Assembly (NCBI GenBank): GCA_963921425.1
Contig: OY992832.1
Coordinates: 8,866,001-8,930,000 of the forward strand
Source of the DNA: Dryas octopetala
Taxonomy: Eukaryota > Streptophyta > Magnoliopsida > Rosales > Rosaceae
Direction: 5' to 3'
Length of the DNA: 64,000 bases
Position 1 is the first letter of the stretch; every line of letters begins with the position of its first letter. The notes beneath the pieces were generated by a model. That model made no database searches. It was not told the DNA's origin and saw only the letters and a program-made list of their open reading frames with translations. Below are positions 1 through 12,600 of this stretch, in pieces. A program made the translations under genes and the position numbers.

Positions 1-1739
1 TTTTTGGTAAAAAAAGGATCCAATTATTTATTTCAAGAGCCTTTGTGGTTGTGAAGACTGTGAAGTTAAGTTGGTGGAAGTTTTGGGGTCAACATGTATT
101 TTAGGGGAATAAGTACTTATAAATTATAATTACAGTACTTATATGTATCTTCTTCATCTTCAATCAAATTGCAGAAGAAAAGGAGAGGAAGCCAATAACT
201 CGTTAGTCGTTATGGTCTAAAATTTGGACTCATGGATAGAAGTAGAACCCAAACATCTTTATGGGTCAAAATGATCCAAGGTTAAATATAGGGCTTGGAC
301 TTCAAGGACTTAGGATCGAGTTGGCCCAATCCGGCCCTTTTGACATGCCTTCTAATCACACCCATAATATGTTATCACTTGTCAGCTTTTCATAATAAGC
401 TCATTTTCAACCCCTAAATAGTGTTATATTAGCTCACCTGTGAAATACCCAAATTGGGTGACTCATCATCATCATATTGAATGCCAGAATTCAGAAAGAC
501 AAATCATCATTATTATATAAATCTTTGTAGCCGATTTTTGCATCCTATAAATAAATAAAAAAATTTCTCTCAAACAGTCACACACTCATAGAAACAGTAA
601 AAATATAATCATGGTTTGCTTGCTTAATGTCCAAGCCAAGCCAAATATGTCTTCCACCTCATAATCGAGAAGGAAGGTGCACCCTTCTAATATACGCAGG
701 ACTCACAACACAGCTTCAAAGATGAAGCACCCCACTAAGGCACTAACATCGACCAAGTCAAATGGTTTATATGATATATACAAATAAAAAATTATAATAT
801 CATGTGTGCCACTAAGATGTACCTTAGCTAGAGCTTCCATCATGTACCCATAGTAGGCTTAGTAGCCACCAAACTCAAATAATTGCAATTGAAAATGCAC
901 TTTAAAGCAAAATAATCCACACTAATTTATGATATTTCTTGACAAAGCTTATTATATATATATATATATATGTAGGGCATTTCCTTTTTAGTGATATATG
1001 ATCATATTCAGTGGTAGAACCAAGAATTTTCTTTGCAGAGATGAAAAAATACAACAATCTACTTATTTTAATCTATTTACGACATTTTATCGAATATCTT
1101 ATCTTCTATTTAAGAAAAATATAAATAAATAAATTGAATCGTCGAGACAAATTAATGAGAAAATTTTTGTTACATAGAAATGATAGACTCCACCTACCCT
1201 ACATAGATCCGCTGGTGGTCATATTATTACCCTAAATCAATTTATAATTCCCAACTAAAATCTTAATTGCATAAATTTATAAAGCTTCCCAACTAATTAG
1301 AAAAGAGAAAAGAGAGCAGGTAACTAGAAGTCTAGAACCAAAGCCTGGATAATGATGATCAAACTATTAAGTATATATTATTGTATGGTTGTGTTCACCA
1401 GAACTATAATCATCTCTGTTTAAAATCACATAAATGTTGTTTAATTTGTGACATAATAGTGGACCTGTGATCAGGTGTTCATCATTTTTCTTCTTTTTTG
1501 GAGGCCCAATTCTTTGCAGTTTTTTATTTTTAATTTACTTTTTACTGTTTCACCGTTTTTCGAAGGAGAAAGAGAGAAGAAAAGAAAAGAAACCGCGCCC
1601 ACGGGACACCTCCACCTGTCTTAAATAACTACTCACTAATAAAAATATTACTAATTTGTTTATAAATTTCTAATTCTATTTATTAAGTTGAGAAAAACCG
1701 AATTCCAACTCTCCCATTAAACCAACCACTCTCTTTCTC
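1..1739. other. Intergenic sequence upstream of NAP1
   Basis: No coding region can be supported here. The stretch is AT-rich, with a short (TA)n run near 950-970 and a purine-rich stretch near 1565-1595. The last 100 bases become pyrimidine-rich (CTCTCTTTCTCACATTCTC near 1730-1750), as is common just before a plant transcription start, so the NAP1 promoter and start site probably lie in the final few hundred bases. No convincing TATA box was found near that point. Confidence 0.6.
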
Positions 1740-2588
1740 ACATTCTCATAGTAAGTAGCTGCTTCACAACCGAAGGCAGCAGAGAGAACTCAGATCTGAG
1801 CTTCATGATCGTCACCTACCTCAACCTGCTCTTGCTTTCAACTTTCCCGCTTTGACTTGTACGCTACTACTCTCTCTCTCTCTCTCTTGTGCACCTTTTT
1901 TGTTTTGCTCCGTTTGGTTGCCTAGAAAATGTGAGAAAGAAAAAAAGTGGAACACAGTCTTCGAAACTACGAATGCATAAACAAAGCTTACAATTTTTTT
2001 CTTTCTCGAGTTGAGTGTACAATCTCTCATTTTCTCAGCAGCCAAATGGGGAATTTTTATTTTGTTTTGTGATTTGTGTGCCAACTATAATGTCTGTTGT
2101 TTAGGATTGGTATTTTTAAGTTTTTTTTTTTTTATAATAATGTTACTAATTTGGTTCAGCTCCAAGCTATATAATTCTCTCCTTATAGTCCGGTTAAACT
2201 CAATTGGTTGGAGGTTTTTCTCTACTGGGTGCCTAAACGAAAATAGTTCAGTATCAGATTATATTTTTAAATTGTTTTTCTTATTCTTTAATCCTTCGTT
2301 TTTATTTGCTGCAAAGTGGAAGATGAAACCATTGTGTAATAACAAACAATAAAGCTTTCTGGGAAAGATAATTGTTTGAAAAGATAAGCAAGCTTCTGCG
2401 TTTGGTTGCTCAGAAAATACAAGAAATTTTGTTACTTTCCTAGATATTTGCTGGTTTTGTTTTCTCAATTTCATGAACTGAAATGTGGAACAAGAGAAAA
2501 TTTTATGAATTAAGATATGTAATTTTATAGTATTTTGACTCTAAATCAAAAATTGAAATGCAGAAAATTTTGTGTGGATTACTTACCA
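1740..2588 (+). other. NAP1 5' leader with a probable leader intron
   Basis: The stretch between the CT-rich putative transcription start (about 1740) and the NAP1 ATG holds no conserved coding sequence. An acceptor-like TGCAG lies at about 2559-2563, only 25 bases before the ATG, and T-rich, intron-like sequence fills 1900-2560. I infer a short 5' UTR exon near 1740-1860 and a leader intron of about 700 bp. The donor was not fixed. A (CT)n run sits at about 1868-1888. Confidence 0.45.
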
Positions 2589-5500
2589 ATGGCAAAATCG
2601 AGACAACATTTCTCTAGCCAAGACTCATCATTGTCACCCACTTCTGTGAGATCAAGAGAATGGGAGGGTCCATCAAGATGGACTGAGTACTTGGGTCCAG
2701 AAACTATTTCTCCAATGACATCAAGGAATGCAGGTCCTGATGGACATGTCCATAGTTCAGCAGGGTCCCACAAAGGCCTGAACATGCAGTGGGTAGTTCA
2801 ACTAACTGAAGTAGCGGAAGGTCTTATGGCTAAAATGTATAGGTTGAACCAAATTTTGGATTACCCGGATCCAGTTGGCCATGTATTTTCAGAAGCATTT
2901 TGGAAAGCCGGTGTGTTCCCCAACCATCCAAGAATTTGCTTGTTACTCTCAAAGAAGTTCCCGGAGCATTATAGCAAGTTACAGCTTGAACGTGTAAGAA
3001 TTGATTTTTTTTCCTTTAAATATCAGGTGTTCTTTTGTTAGTCAACATTACTTGACTAGCTGAATATTATTAATCTGGAAGAACATTGATGCAGGTTGAT
3101 AAGGTCGCTTTGGATGCCTTGCATGATAATGCAGAACTTCATTTACAAAACCTGGAACCTTGGGTTCAGGTATGGAGTTAGTTTTTCCATTTACTTTTAT
3201 TATTCTGTCATGCAAATCTTCTATATAAAGCTTTTGGAGAACTATTAATTTTCCGAAGTCTAATGTTTTTGGTGTTATATTAAGGTCATGGGAGTTCTCG
3301 TCATTGTCTAATTTTACTGGTTTGATCTATCTTTTATAAAGGAGTTAGGTATCACATTAGTTATTATTGATACCTAAAATGCTAAAACTTAATTCTGAAT
3401 TTGTGGTCCATGAGCAAGTTTGTCATCAACAAGTTGATAAATGGTCAGTCCAGGAGCTATTGCATCAATGGTTATAAACATTTATTCCTGGTGGTGGTGG
3501 CTTTGATCTGAGAAATCTCTGTAAATCACTCTTTTTGTCATATAATGAAATGAGAATAGATTGCTTCCTGTTTATCATTTAGATTTCAAGTTGATCATAT
3601 GTGAGATGCAGGAAATTAATAGCTTTCTCTTACTTGAACCAGCTGCTTCTTGACTTGATGGCATTTCGAGAGCAAGCTCTACGACTTATATTGGATCTAA
3701 GCAGTACAGTAATTACCTTGTTGGTGAGTCTCATGATCACTTCTCTTTCACCTGTATGAATTATAGGTTTTGAATGGGACAAGGATATTGACACTGTTTC
3801 CGCTTTCAACTCTATATAAGATGCCCAACCATTCACCTCCAGAAGCATAAGATTGATGCATTGTAATTATGTTTTTCTGATATCTGTCTCATACACTCAC
3901 TGATACATGGTGAAGTGAAATTGAAAATGTTAAATTAACCTTATTTTTGGTTATGTAAACGAATGGAATCTGTTAACAGCAGGTTAGTCTAATTAGTAAA
4001 GCTTCACAACTCTTGTGGAAACCAGATGTAAAGTGCTTGTTAGAAGCAGCCTTATGAAGATAGAAGTACATGATCTTGAGTATGCAAATATTGCTTGTAA
4101 TAAGATGTTCTTGATATAATTTTCAGATGGAGGACGAACCTCAATGTCTATCTTGCTCCTTTTCTTACAAAAGTAGACAAATGTAATGTTTTCAAAGTAA
4201 TTTATTGATGACATGGTATAGCACCAGGGATGAATGGTTAAAAGCTTCCTAATGTATGCTATGTTGAACTTATTAGGAATTGAACATGTAAATTAAGATA
4301 ACATTTGACAAAGTAAATTAATTTTTGCATTATTTTCTTACATTTTAAGCTTCTAGATGATGATTATTGACAAAAACACAGATCAAGGTTTCTACATGGC
4401 ATCTCTAATAACTTGGCGCAGTATTTTGCAGCCCCACCAGAACTCGCTTATACTACATGCATTTATGGATCTCTTTTGTTCCTTTGTCCGCGTTAACCTT
4501 TTCTCTGAGAAGGTAAGTTAACTTTCCATTCTTCTTCCCATTTTTCAGTATCTGTTTCTTGTCACTGTCCATTTGTTGAGAATTTTTAAAATGCTTTGTC
4601 TTACCTGTCTATCCATATGGTTATGAATATGTGCTTGCAGTTCTGATAACACTATACTTATAACAGATACCGAGGAAAATGATGATACAAATGTATAACC
4701 TTTTGCATGCCATGTCAAGAAACGACCGAGATTGTGATTTTTATCATCGGTAGGATCTATTTTTAGTTACAAGTTACTTTATTTTTTCTGCATGTCATTA
4801 TTATATCCATTTTCATTTTTTATAATTATTTTGCATATTGCTTTGGTTTTTTTTTATAATTGCATATAGTATTGATAAATTTTTAAAGATGCCTTTTACA
4901 ATGCTTAAACTGAAATGTTTATGCCCTGATTGTCATTATGATGATGAAATATTACTTCCTCACTTCCTCTGTTAGAGTAGCAGAGAAAGTTTAGAAGAAA
5001 TACTTGAAATGACTCTATAGAGCACATGGGTGGTGGTTATAGTTATTGCAAATAACTGAATGTGTGGAACTTCTTAACAGTATTACATTGTTATATCCAT
5101 GCATGAATAACTAACTATCTACAAATGCTCATGGCTCTATGGTCCTTGTGCCCTAGTATTACATTGTTATATCCATGGTATTTATCCTTTTTATGGTTGG
5201 TAGGTTTGGTATACCATGCATCTTTACATAAGCATCCTTAAAGGGCGAACAAAAAAGCCTTCTTTTGATGCTTAGAAGTTGTGCTTCACTTGTAGCATGA
5301 TCTTTTATTTTCCATCCATTTAGGGCTGTAAACAAACTGAGTGACTTGCCAGCTGTTTGTAAATCAGCCTAACAAGAAGGCTTGTGGCAAGCTTGAGCTC
5401 TACTGAACTCATTGTTGGCTCGGGTTGATTGCAGCCCTCTTCCCAATATGATTATTTCCTTATTGGAAAATCTCTATTCTTATATTTTTTTTATAGGAAA

Positions 5501-8500
5501 ATCTCTTTTCTTATTGTTTCTACTTAAAACGTCAGGCCTTATGTTTTTCTTTCTGTTGATAATAGGTTGGTTCAGTTTATAGACAGTTATGATCCACCAT
5601 TGAAAGGATTAAAAGAAGACCTAAATTTTGTGAGCCCGCGTATTGGAGAGGTTAGTGTGTGCCTTAATTTATCCATGTGTTTTTTTTATAAAAATTTATC
5701 TATGTGCATTTAATAGTTATGTTTTTATGGAGGGGGCATAAAGAGGAGGTCCCGAGTTCAAATCCCCTTCCCCCAAATGTTGTAATTGATAAAAAAAGGT
5801 GTATAGATATTATTCGCTTTTCATTTATGAGATTGGTAACATATGAACTTTTGTGCCTCTTACAGTCTTCGTAGAAGGTGTCTCATGTAATATTTGGAAG
5901 TTTGTGAGAGAGTGAACTGTGATAATGGTATCACTGACTGCAACATTATGGCAAAAAGTACCTATTAAGAATTTCTGTCTGTGCTCAGTTAATTTTAAAA
6001 TAAGATGCCATCATATTTAGAAATTTGTAATCACTTTCTGTTAAAGATAGAGATCATTCGGTTTTTGCTTAAAATATTTATCAGTACCTTGTATGTATTA
6101 TTCATAGAACTCTTCTTATAATGAATTTGCATAATTGTACCTTAAAAGGAAGGGAAAAGGTCTATATGAAGCATTGATTTGAACTACCATTAATGTAGAA
6201 GATTCTGTTTATAAGATTTAATGTAGAACAGTAGAAGATTTATTACCATTAAATTTCATTTTTTTTTCTTCCAGGTGCTAGAGGCTGTGGGTCCTATTAT
6301 TTTTCTATCAACAGATACAAAAAAGCTCAGAAATGAGGGATTTTTAAGTCCATATCATCCTCGATACCCAGACATACTTACCAATTCTGCTCACCCGATG
6401 GTAGACATTTTCACTTTGATTCATTCTGGGATTGACCAAAATCTGTTAGATTGTTCTCCTTTCTCTATATTTCAAATTTGAAATGTTTTGTTTAGCTTTA
6501 TTATTGCAAACTGCACTATATGGTTAATTTCTGTTCCACCTGCAGAGAGCTCAGGATCTAGCAAATGTCACCTCTTATCGGGAATGGGTATTATTTGGGT
6601 ACCTTGTTTGTCCTGATGAGCTTCTCCGCGTCACTAGCATTGATATCGCTCTGGTAAACCCTACACTCTGCATAATTTCTATTTGTTCTTGCCAGTGTTA
6701 AAATATTGAATTTGGATTGAGCATATATGATGTAGAAGAGAAGATATGCACATAGTGGAATTGTTTTTAGGAATTTACTATAGACATGTTGATGCATATT
6801 TTGGCATCTATTTATCATATTAATGTGTTTTTTTTATTCTTATTTTTATTCTCTTTCGTGGCTTTCAGGTTGTATTGAAAGAAAATTTGGTACTTACATT
6901 GTTCAGGGATGAGGTAATTTTTGCTGTCTGTGTTATTTCGTTGAAACTACTTTCATCATTTTCAGTAGTTAACTGTCGTAACTTTAACATGCAGTACATG
7001 CTTTTACATGAGGATTATCAGCTTTATGTCCTGCCACGAATTTTAGAATCAAAGAAGATGGCAAAATCTGGACGTACAAAGCAAAAAGAAGCAGATCTGG
7101 AGTATAGTGTAGCAAAGCAAGTTGAGAAAATGATAAGGTATGTATATATAGAAATCTAAATATGAAAAGCTGAACTTGAAACTTGGAGAAAATCGGAATG
7201 AGAGAAGATGACCCAATTAATAGTTCTGTGCACAAAATTGAAAAATATAATTTCCACTTAAGGTAGTCTTCCCGATACTTGAATATGATGCAAGATAACC
7301 TTAGAATCCTTGATGTTGTTTTGCTTATGCAAGGCGGTACCAAGGTCGAATTTTCTTAGATTTCCCTGAGGTGGAGGATTTAATTAGGATGGTAGGTAAT
7401 GGGCATATCAATTATATCAAGCTGAACACACACTAGTAGTTCCAAATTTGTCATGTTAATGTATCCGTATGGTGTCCTAAATCACAAAATGCTTCATAAT
7501 ACACCTGTTGCAATAATGACTCTTTTTTTTACTATTAAATACTAAATGAGCAATGGTAAATTCTTCTATACAAATTCTCATTTGCATGTATCCCATGTTT
7601 GGATAACCGTACTCATGTTTCAAATATCCATCACTAAGTCTTAGTTCTCATCAAATGAACTTTCCTTCTGCTTGGTGATGTTTGTGGCACCATGTGCATT
7701 GAATATAATAAAATGGTTACTGGATGCAGTGAAGTACATGAGCAAGCATTACTATCATGTGATGCCATTCATCGTGAGAGGAGAATATTATTGAAGCAAG
7801 AGATTGGAAGAATGGTGCTTTTTTTCACTGATCAGCCTAGTTTGTTGGCTCCGAATATACAGGTACATGCTTCTTAAAAGTAGATACATTCTACTGCTTT
7901 TTGATAATAATCTAATGATTTGATGCATCCTATAGATGGTATTCTCTGCCTTGGCTTTTGCTCAATGTGAGGTCATCTGGTATTTCCAACATGTTGGAAT
8001 TGCATCCTCAAAATCTAAAGCCACTCGAATGGTACCAGTTGACATAGTAAGCTATGTTTCACACTATCTGTTGGGATCGGTTGTGATCAATTTTCTTTTC
8101 CTACTTTTCCAACCTGACAATGAAGTGCTTGACTTCAACTCTTGTGATTTTGTTTGCAGGATCCAAGTGATCCAACTATTGGGTTCTTATTAGATGGAAT
8201 GGACCATCTCTGCTGTTTAGTACGCAAATACATTGCAGGTTAGATTGAACTTGATTTGTGCCATGCCATTTTTCTCAACAGCAAAGAAATATGATACCTA
8301 ATTTGCATGTGAAGAAATCGCTATATATATGTATATTATTACTTCAATGAGAATGCGGAACTCAAAAATGTATTGAAGTGTGATCTTTGTACATGGCATG
8401 CATTATACCATATACTTCTGTTTGTAGAAGTTTGGAAGTCAAGCAATAGTTTGAGTCAATTTTGAGAGGATAATTTGATCAACCTAGAATATAATAAGCA

Positions 8501-9565
8501 GAATAAGTTAAGCAAGAAACTTAGCAAATATATAAATGAAGGCATTCCCTTGTCCTTTTTGTTTGAAGTCTAATACTCCCACTTCAACACTTATATTCTA
8601 GTACTTCTAGTTAAATTGATTGCCATGTAATCTATTACTTAGGTTAGGATGTAATGAATGTGCTTATTGGCAGTTTGTGCAGCCTTATCTGCTGTCACTT
8701 TTTGTAAATTAACTTTTCTGAGATTCATATACATATTATCGCAACATTTATGATAAGAACTTTTGCTATGCGGCACATAAATGTGAGCAACATTGTGTTA
8801 TTACTGCAATAAGAGATTTCTTTTATAAATAAGTTACAAATTTTATACTTTGCAAATTTACATGCAGCGATTCGAGGTTATGCATTATCATTCCTTTCTT
8901 CTTGTGCTGGTAGAATTCGGTTTTTGTTGAATACCCCTGGGATGGTGGCTCTTGACTTAGATGCAAGCTTGAAAGGTCTTTTTCAGAAGATTGTTCAGCA
9001 CCTTGAAAACATACCAAAACCACAGGGTGAAAATGTATCTGCCATTACATGCGATCTATCTGTAAGAAATCTGCAGAATGTCTCTATTTTCTTTAGAATA
9101 AATCTCCCTCTCCCAAGGTTTTTGGATGCAAAATAGATGTTTCCTGTAGATTCTGAAATATTTATTTCCTGTGTTTCATTTGTCGCCTCCCTTGCATATA
9201 AAGTTTCTCATTTATTATTTTATTATATTAATTTACATGAAGCTGCTTGAATAATTGTAGATTGATATGAATTGTAAAGGATTGTAATTGTGTATGTATG
9301 TGCTTTATAAATGCGGAAATTACACGAGAGATAGTCATGGATATATCAGAAGCCTGTGGGAGTCTGTCGTCGTCAGAAATCTTGTAAAATTATCATTAGC
9401 TTCTTGTGTGATGCATATGTGCATGTATTTGTGTGCTAGTGCTGAAATTGTGTCTATGTCTCTATCATGGTAACTGATAAATCACTATCAGAAGCCTTCA
9501 GTAGGTTATGATATTTTTTATTGCGTGTGTGTGCATGGGTCTATGTCATTTGTGTTTGCATGGGC

Positions 9566-9631
<66 letters not shown>

Positions 9632-12600
9632 ATGTGATTTGTATATATAATTACATTATTGCTATGTTATTGTTGTATATATAAACTACTTAATTAAGGA
9701 AAACTGCCAAGCATGGTTTTTTTGTTTTTTTCCAAACAAAAAATTATAAGAATTCTTGTTGTTACTAGGGAATATCTAGGATTGCAAAACCTATTACCTT
9801 TGTAGGGCTTGGTAGGAAGTAATTGATATGATATTGGGACCATGAAATGGATCCCACAAATTTTGTTCAAGATGTGGGGTGTGTTGGTCATTTCTTTATA
9901 CTTTTGAGGCCTTTTAACTATATATAAGAATTTTAGGTAAGTGAAGAAGTGGGGGACTAAATTCACTTAGATTTGAGAAGAGAGGCCATATGATGGAAAA
10001 ATGAAATACTTATTTCCTACCTGGAGGGAGAAGTTATTAATTTAAAGGGTTTCAAATTTATCTTAACTAATTAATTGTATAATGTAGTTTTTGTAATCAA
10101 GTCTAGTTACTTTTAGTTGTTTTTATTCCATGGCATACTTTGTAACTCATCCTCCAATTTATTGCTCTAAATAAATAATCGCTCTCACTGTTGTCCTTGT
10201 CGCTTTAGTATCCTAGTTCTCAATTTTGCATAGGTTTCTTTATAAATATGTTATCAATAAGGTGTTAATTTCTGATTTCTATTCAGGAATTCCGAAAGGA
10301 TTGGTTATCAATATTGATGATAGTAACATCTTCCCGGTCATCTATAAACATAAGACATTTGGAGAAAGCTACAGTCTCTACAGGGAAAGAAGGGTTGTTA
10401 TCAGAGGGAAATTCTGCTTACAATTGGTCCAGGTGCTCTTTAGACTTTAAGTGCCCTTGCAAAGTTTCAGTATTGTTGAACGTAATATGATTATATATTT
10501 TTTCAGTTTATACATGAATAATAGCATATACTCTATTTCAAATTAGATGTGTTGACGAACTGGAATCTCAATTATCAAAGCATGCAAGTCTTAAGAAGTT
10601 GTATTTCTACCATCAGCACCTTACAGCAGTAAGTTCTTGTTTTCTTTAGCTATAACTGGTTTGCTAAGCTTCCCTGTAGTGTAGCCAATAACTTGATACA
10701 GATTTAATTTTTTTTTTTTTTTCCCTATTCTTCATCTGAAATAGGTCTTCAGGAACACTATGTTTGGCCCAGAAGGGCGCCCACAGCATTGCTGTGCATG
10801 GCTTGGTGTTGCAAGTAGTTTTCCAGAGTGTGCTTCCCCCATTGTTCCAGAAGAGGTGATCTATAACCTCAATTCCCTCCACCTCCTCTATTTTCATATG
10901 TTTGAATGTGTAGAATTTTCAAATTCTGTAGATATATCTACGTGTCACAACATTCTATTATATCATTATTCACTGAATTCAAAACACACAAAAAAAAGGG
11001 GGGGTCTAGAACATATTACGAAAACTTCATTATTTTCAAGTCCTGGTATGTTGAGTCAAAAACTAAGCTAGTTATGATGTTACTATAATATAGCTGAAGT
11101 TGCATGCATAATTGTTTTCTTTCCTTAAATTACTTATAGAAAATGATAATGAGCCTTTCTGTGAGTTTTTATTTCTTCAAGATTCTAGGTTGATAAAAAT
11201 GATTTTATCCTACATTGGAAATTCATTTTTGATGAAACATAATTCAGTGGTTGATAAATTACTAATGGGTCCTTACTAAAAAGTCTAAAATTATGGTCTG
11301 TCTCTAATTGATGCCTTGTACAAAAAAATTATACACCTCGGCCTATTACTCCATTAAAACCTCAAGATGGTACAGCATGCACATGGAAGCATAAGATCAA
11401 AAATGAAATGACTGTTGCTTAACTTCTTACACACAAGCAGGTAACTAAAATTGGCAGAGATGCAGTCCTTTATGTTGAATCTCTCATTGAATCTATAATG
11501 GGAGGACTGGAGGGATTAATCAACATCCTTGATTCTGAAGGAGGATTCGGTGCCCTAGAGAACCAGGTAGTATCTGTTATCTGATCTGATGTCGTAACTT
11601 GTAACACAAGGAAATAAGAAATAGTCGAAATTAGTTACACTTTACACAACTGATTTTGTGAGAAATTTCAGCTTCTTCCAGAGCAGGCAGCTTATTACAT
11701 GAACTATGCATCAAGAGTATCAATTCCTTCAGCTAAATCTCCAAAGGGAGTATCTGGTTTCCCCTTGCCTGGCCAGGAGAGCCATCCTGAAAATAATAAT
11801 TCCATCAAAATGTAAGTCATTATTCATCTCAACTTCCTCAATTTTTGCACTCTTTTTCAGATAGTCCAGAATTGACACATACAATGCCTTTTTTTTGGTC
11901 TTTGGTAATGCCAGGTTAGAAGCTGCGGTCCAGAGACTGACCAATCTATGCTCAGTTTTGAATGATATGGAGCCTATATGTGTTCTAAACCATGTTTTTG
12001 TCTTAAGGGAGGTAAGGCATACTCTTCCCCCTCCCCCTTCCCCCTTTTCATTGCAAAACTGAATGTAGGCACTATGCAGAACAGAGAGAGAGGAAGTGAG
12101 TCTCAAGAGTCAAGACCTATTGCAATAACAAAAATGCTAAAACTAACAGAATTAGAGTTCATTTCAATACCTGAATTCTTAATCACTATGTCAGTCTCAA
12201 AACCTATTACAATAACAAAATCACTAAAACTAACATGTCAATTAAAACCCTAAATTATTGTAGACAAAACTAAATAAATAAGTAACCCCTAAATTCTAAT
12301 TCTAATAAATAAGAACTAAATAAAATGAATTTAATTCCTATTGTTGTGCCCATGCTTAAAATAAATGCACATTTCCATCTTATATCCATCATCATTCACT
12401 CCTAGTTGGAAAAAGTTTGACTTCAAGTCTTGTAATGTCGAAGTATAAGCAGTTGCAACCTTGAATCTTCAACCATATTCTTTTCTAATTTTGGAAGCAG
12501 CAATATCAGAGAAAATATTTTCTTTTCAACCACACAATTATGAGATTCTTGCAATTCCACTGATGCATACCAATCTTATTCACAGTACATGAGAGAATGC

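Noticed and set aside
2011..2474. Open frames on both strands upstream of the NAP1 start
   Set aside because: They lie in T-rich, intron-like leader sequence with hydrophobic low-complexity translations and no family similarity.
7330..7390. Extra NAP1 exon after an acceptor-like CAAG at about 7335
   Set aside because: The family protein continues directly from EKMI to SEVHEQA (7137 joined to 7730) in phase. Adding this piece would insert unrelated residues.
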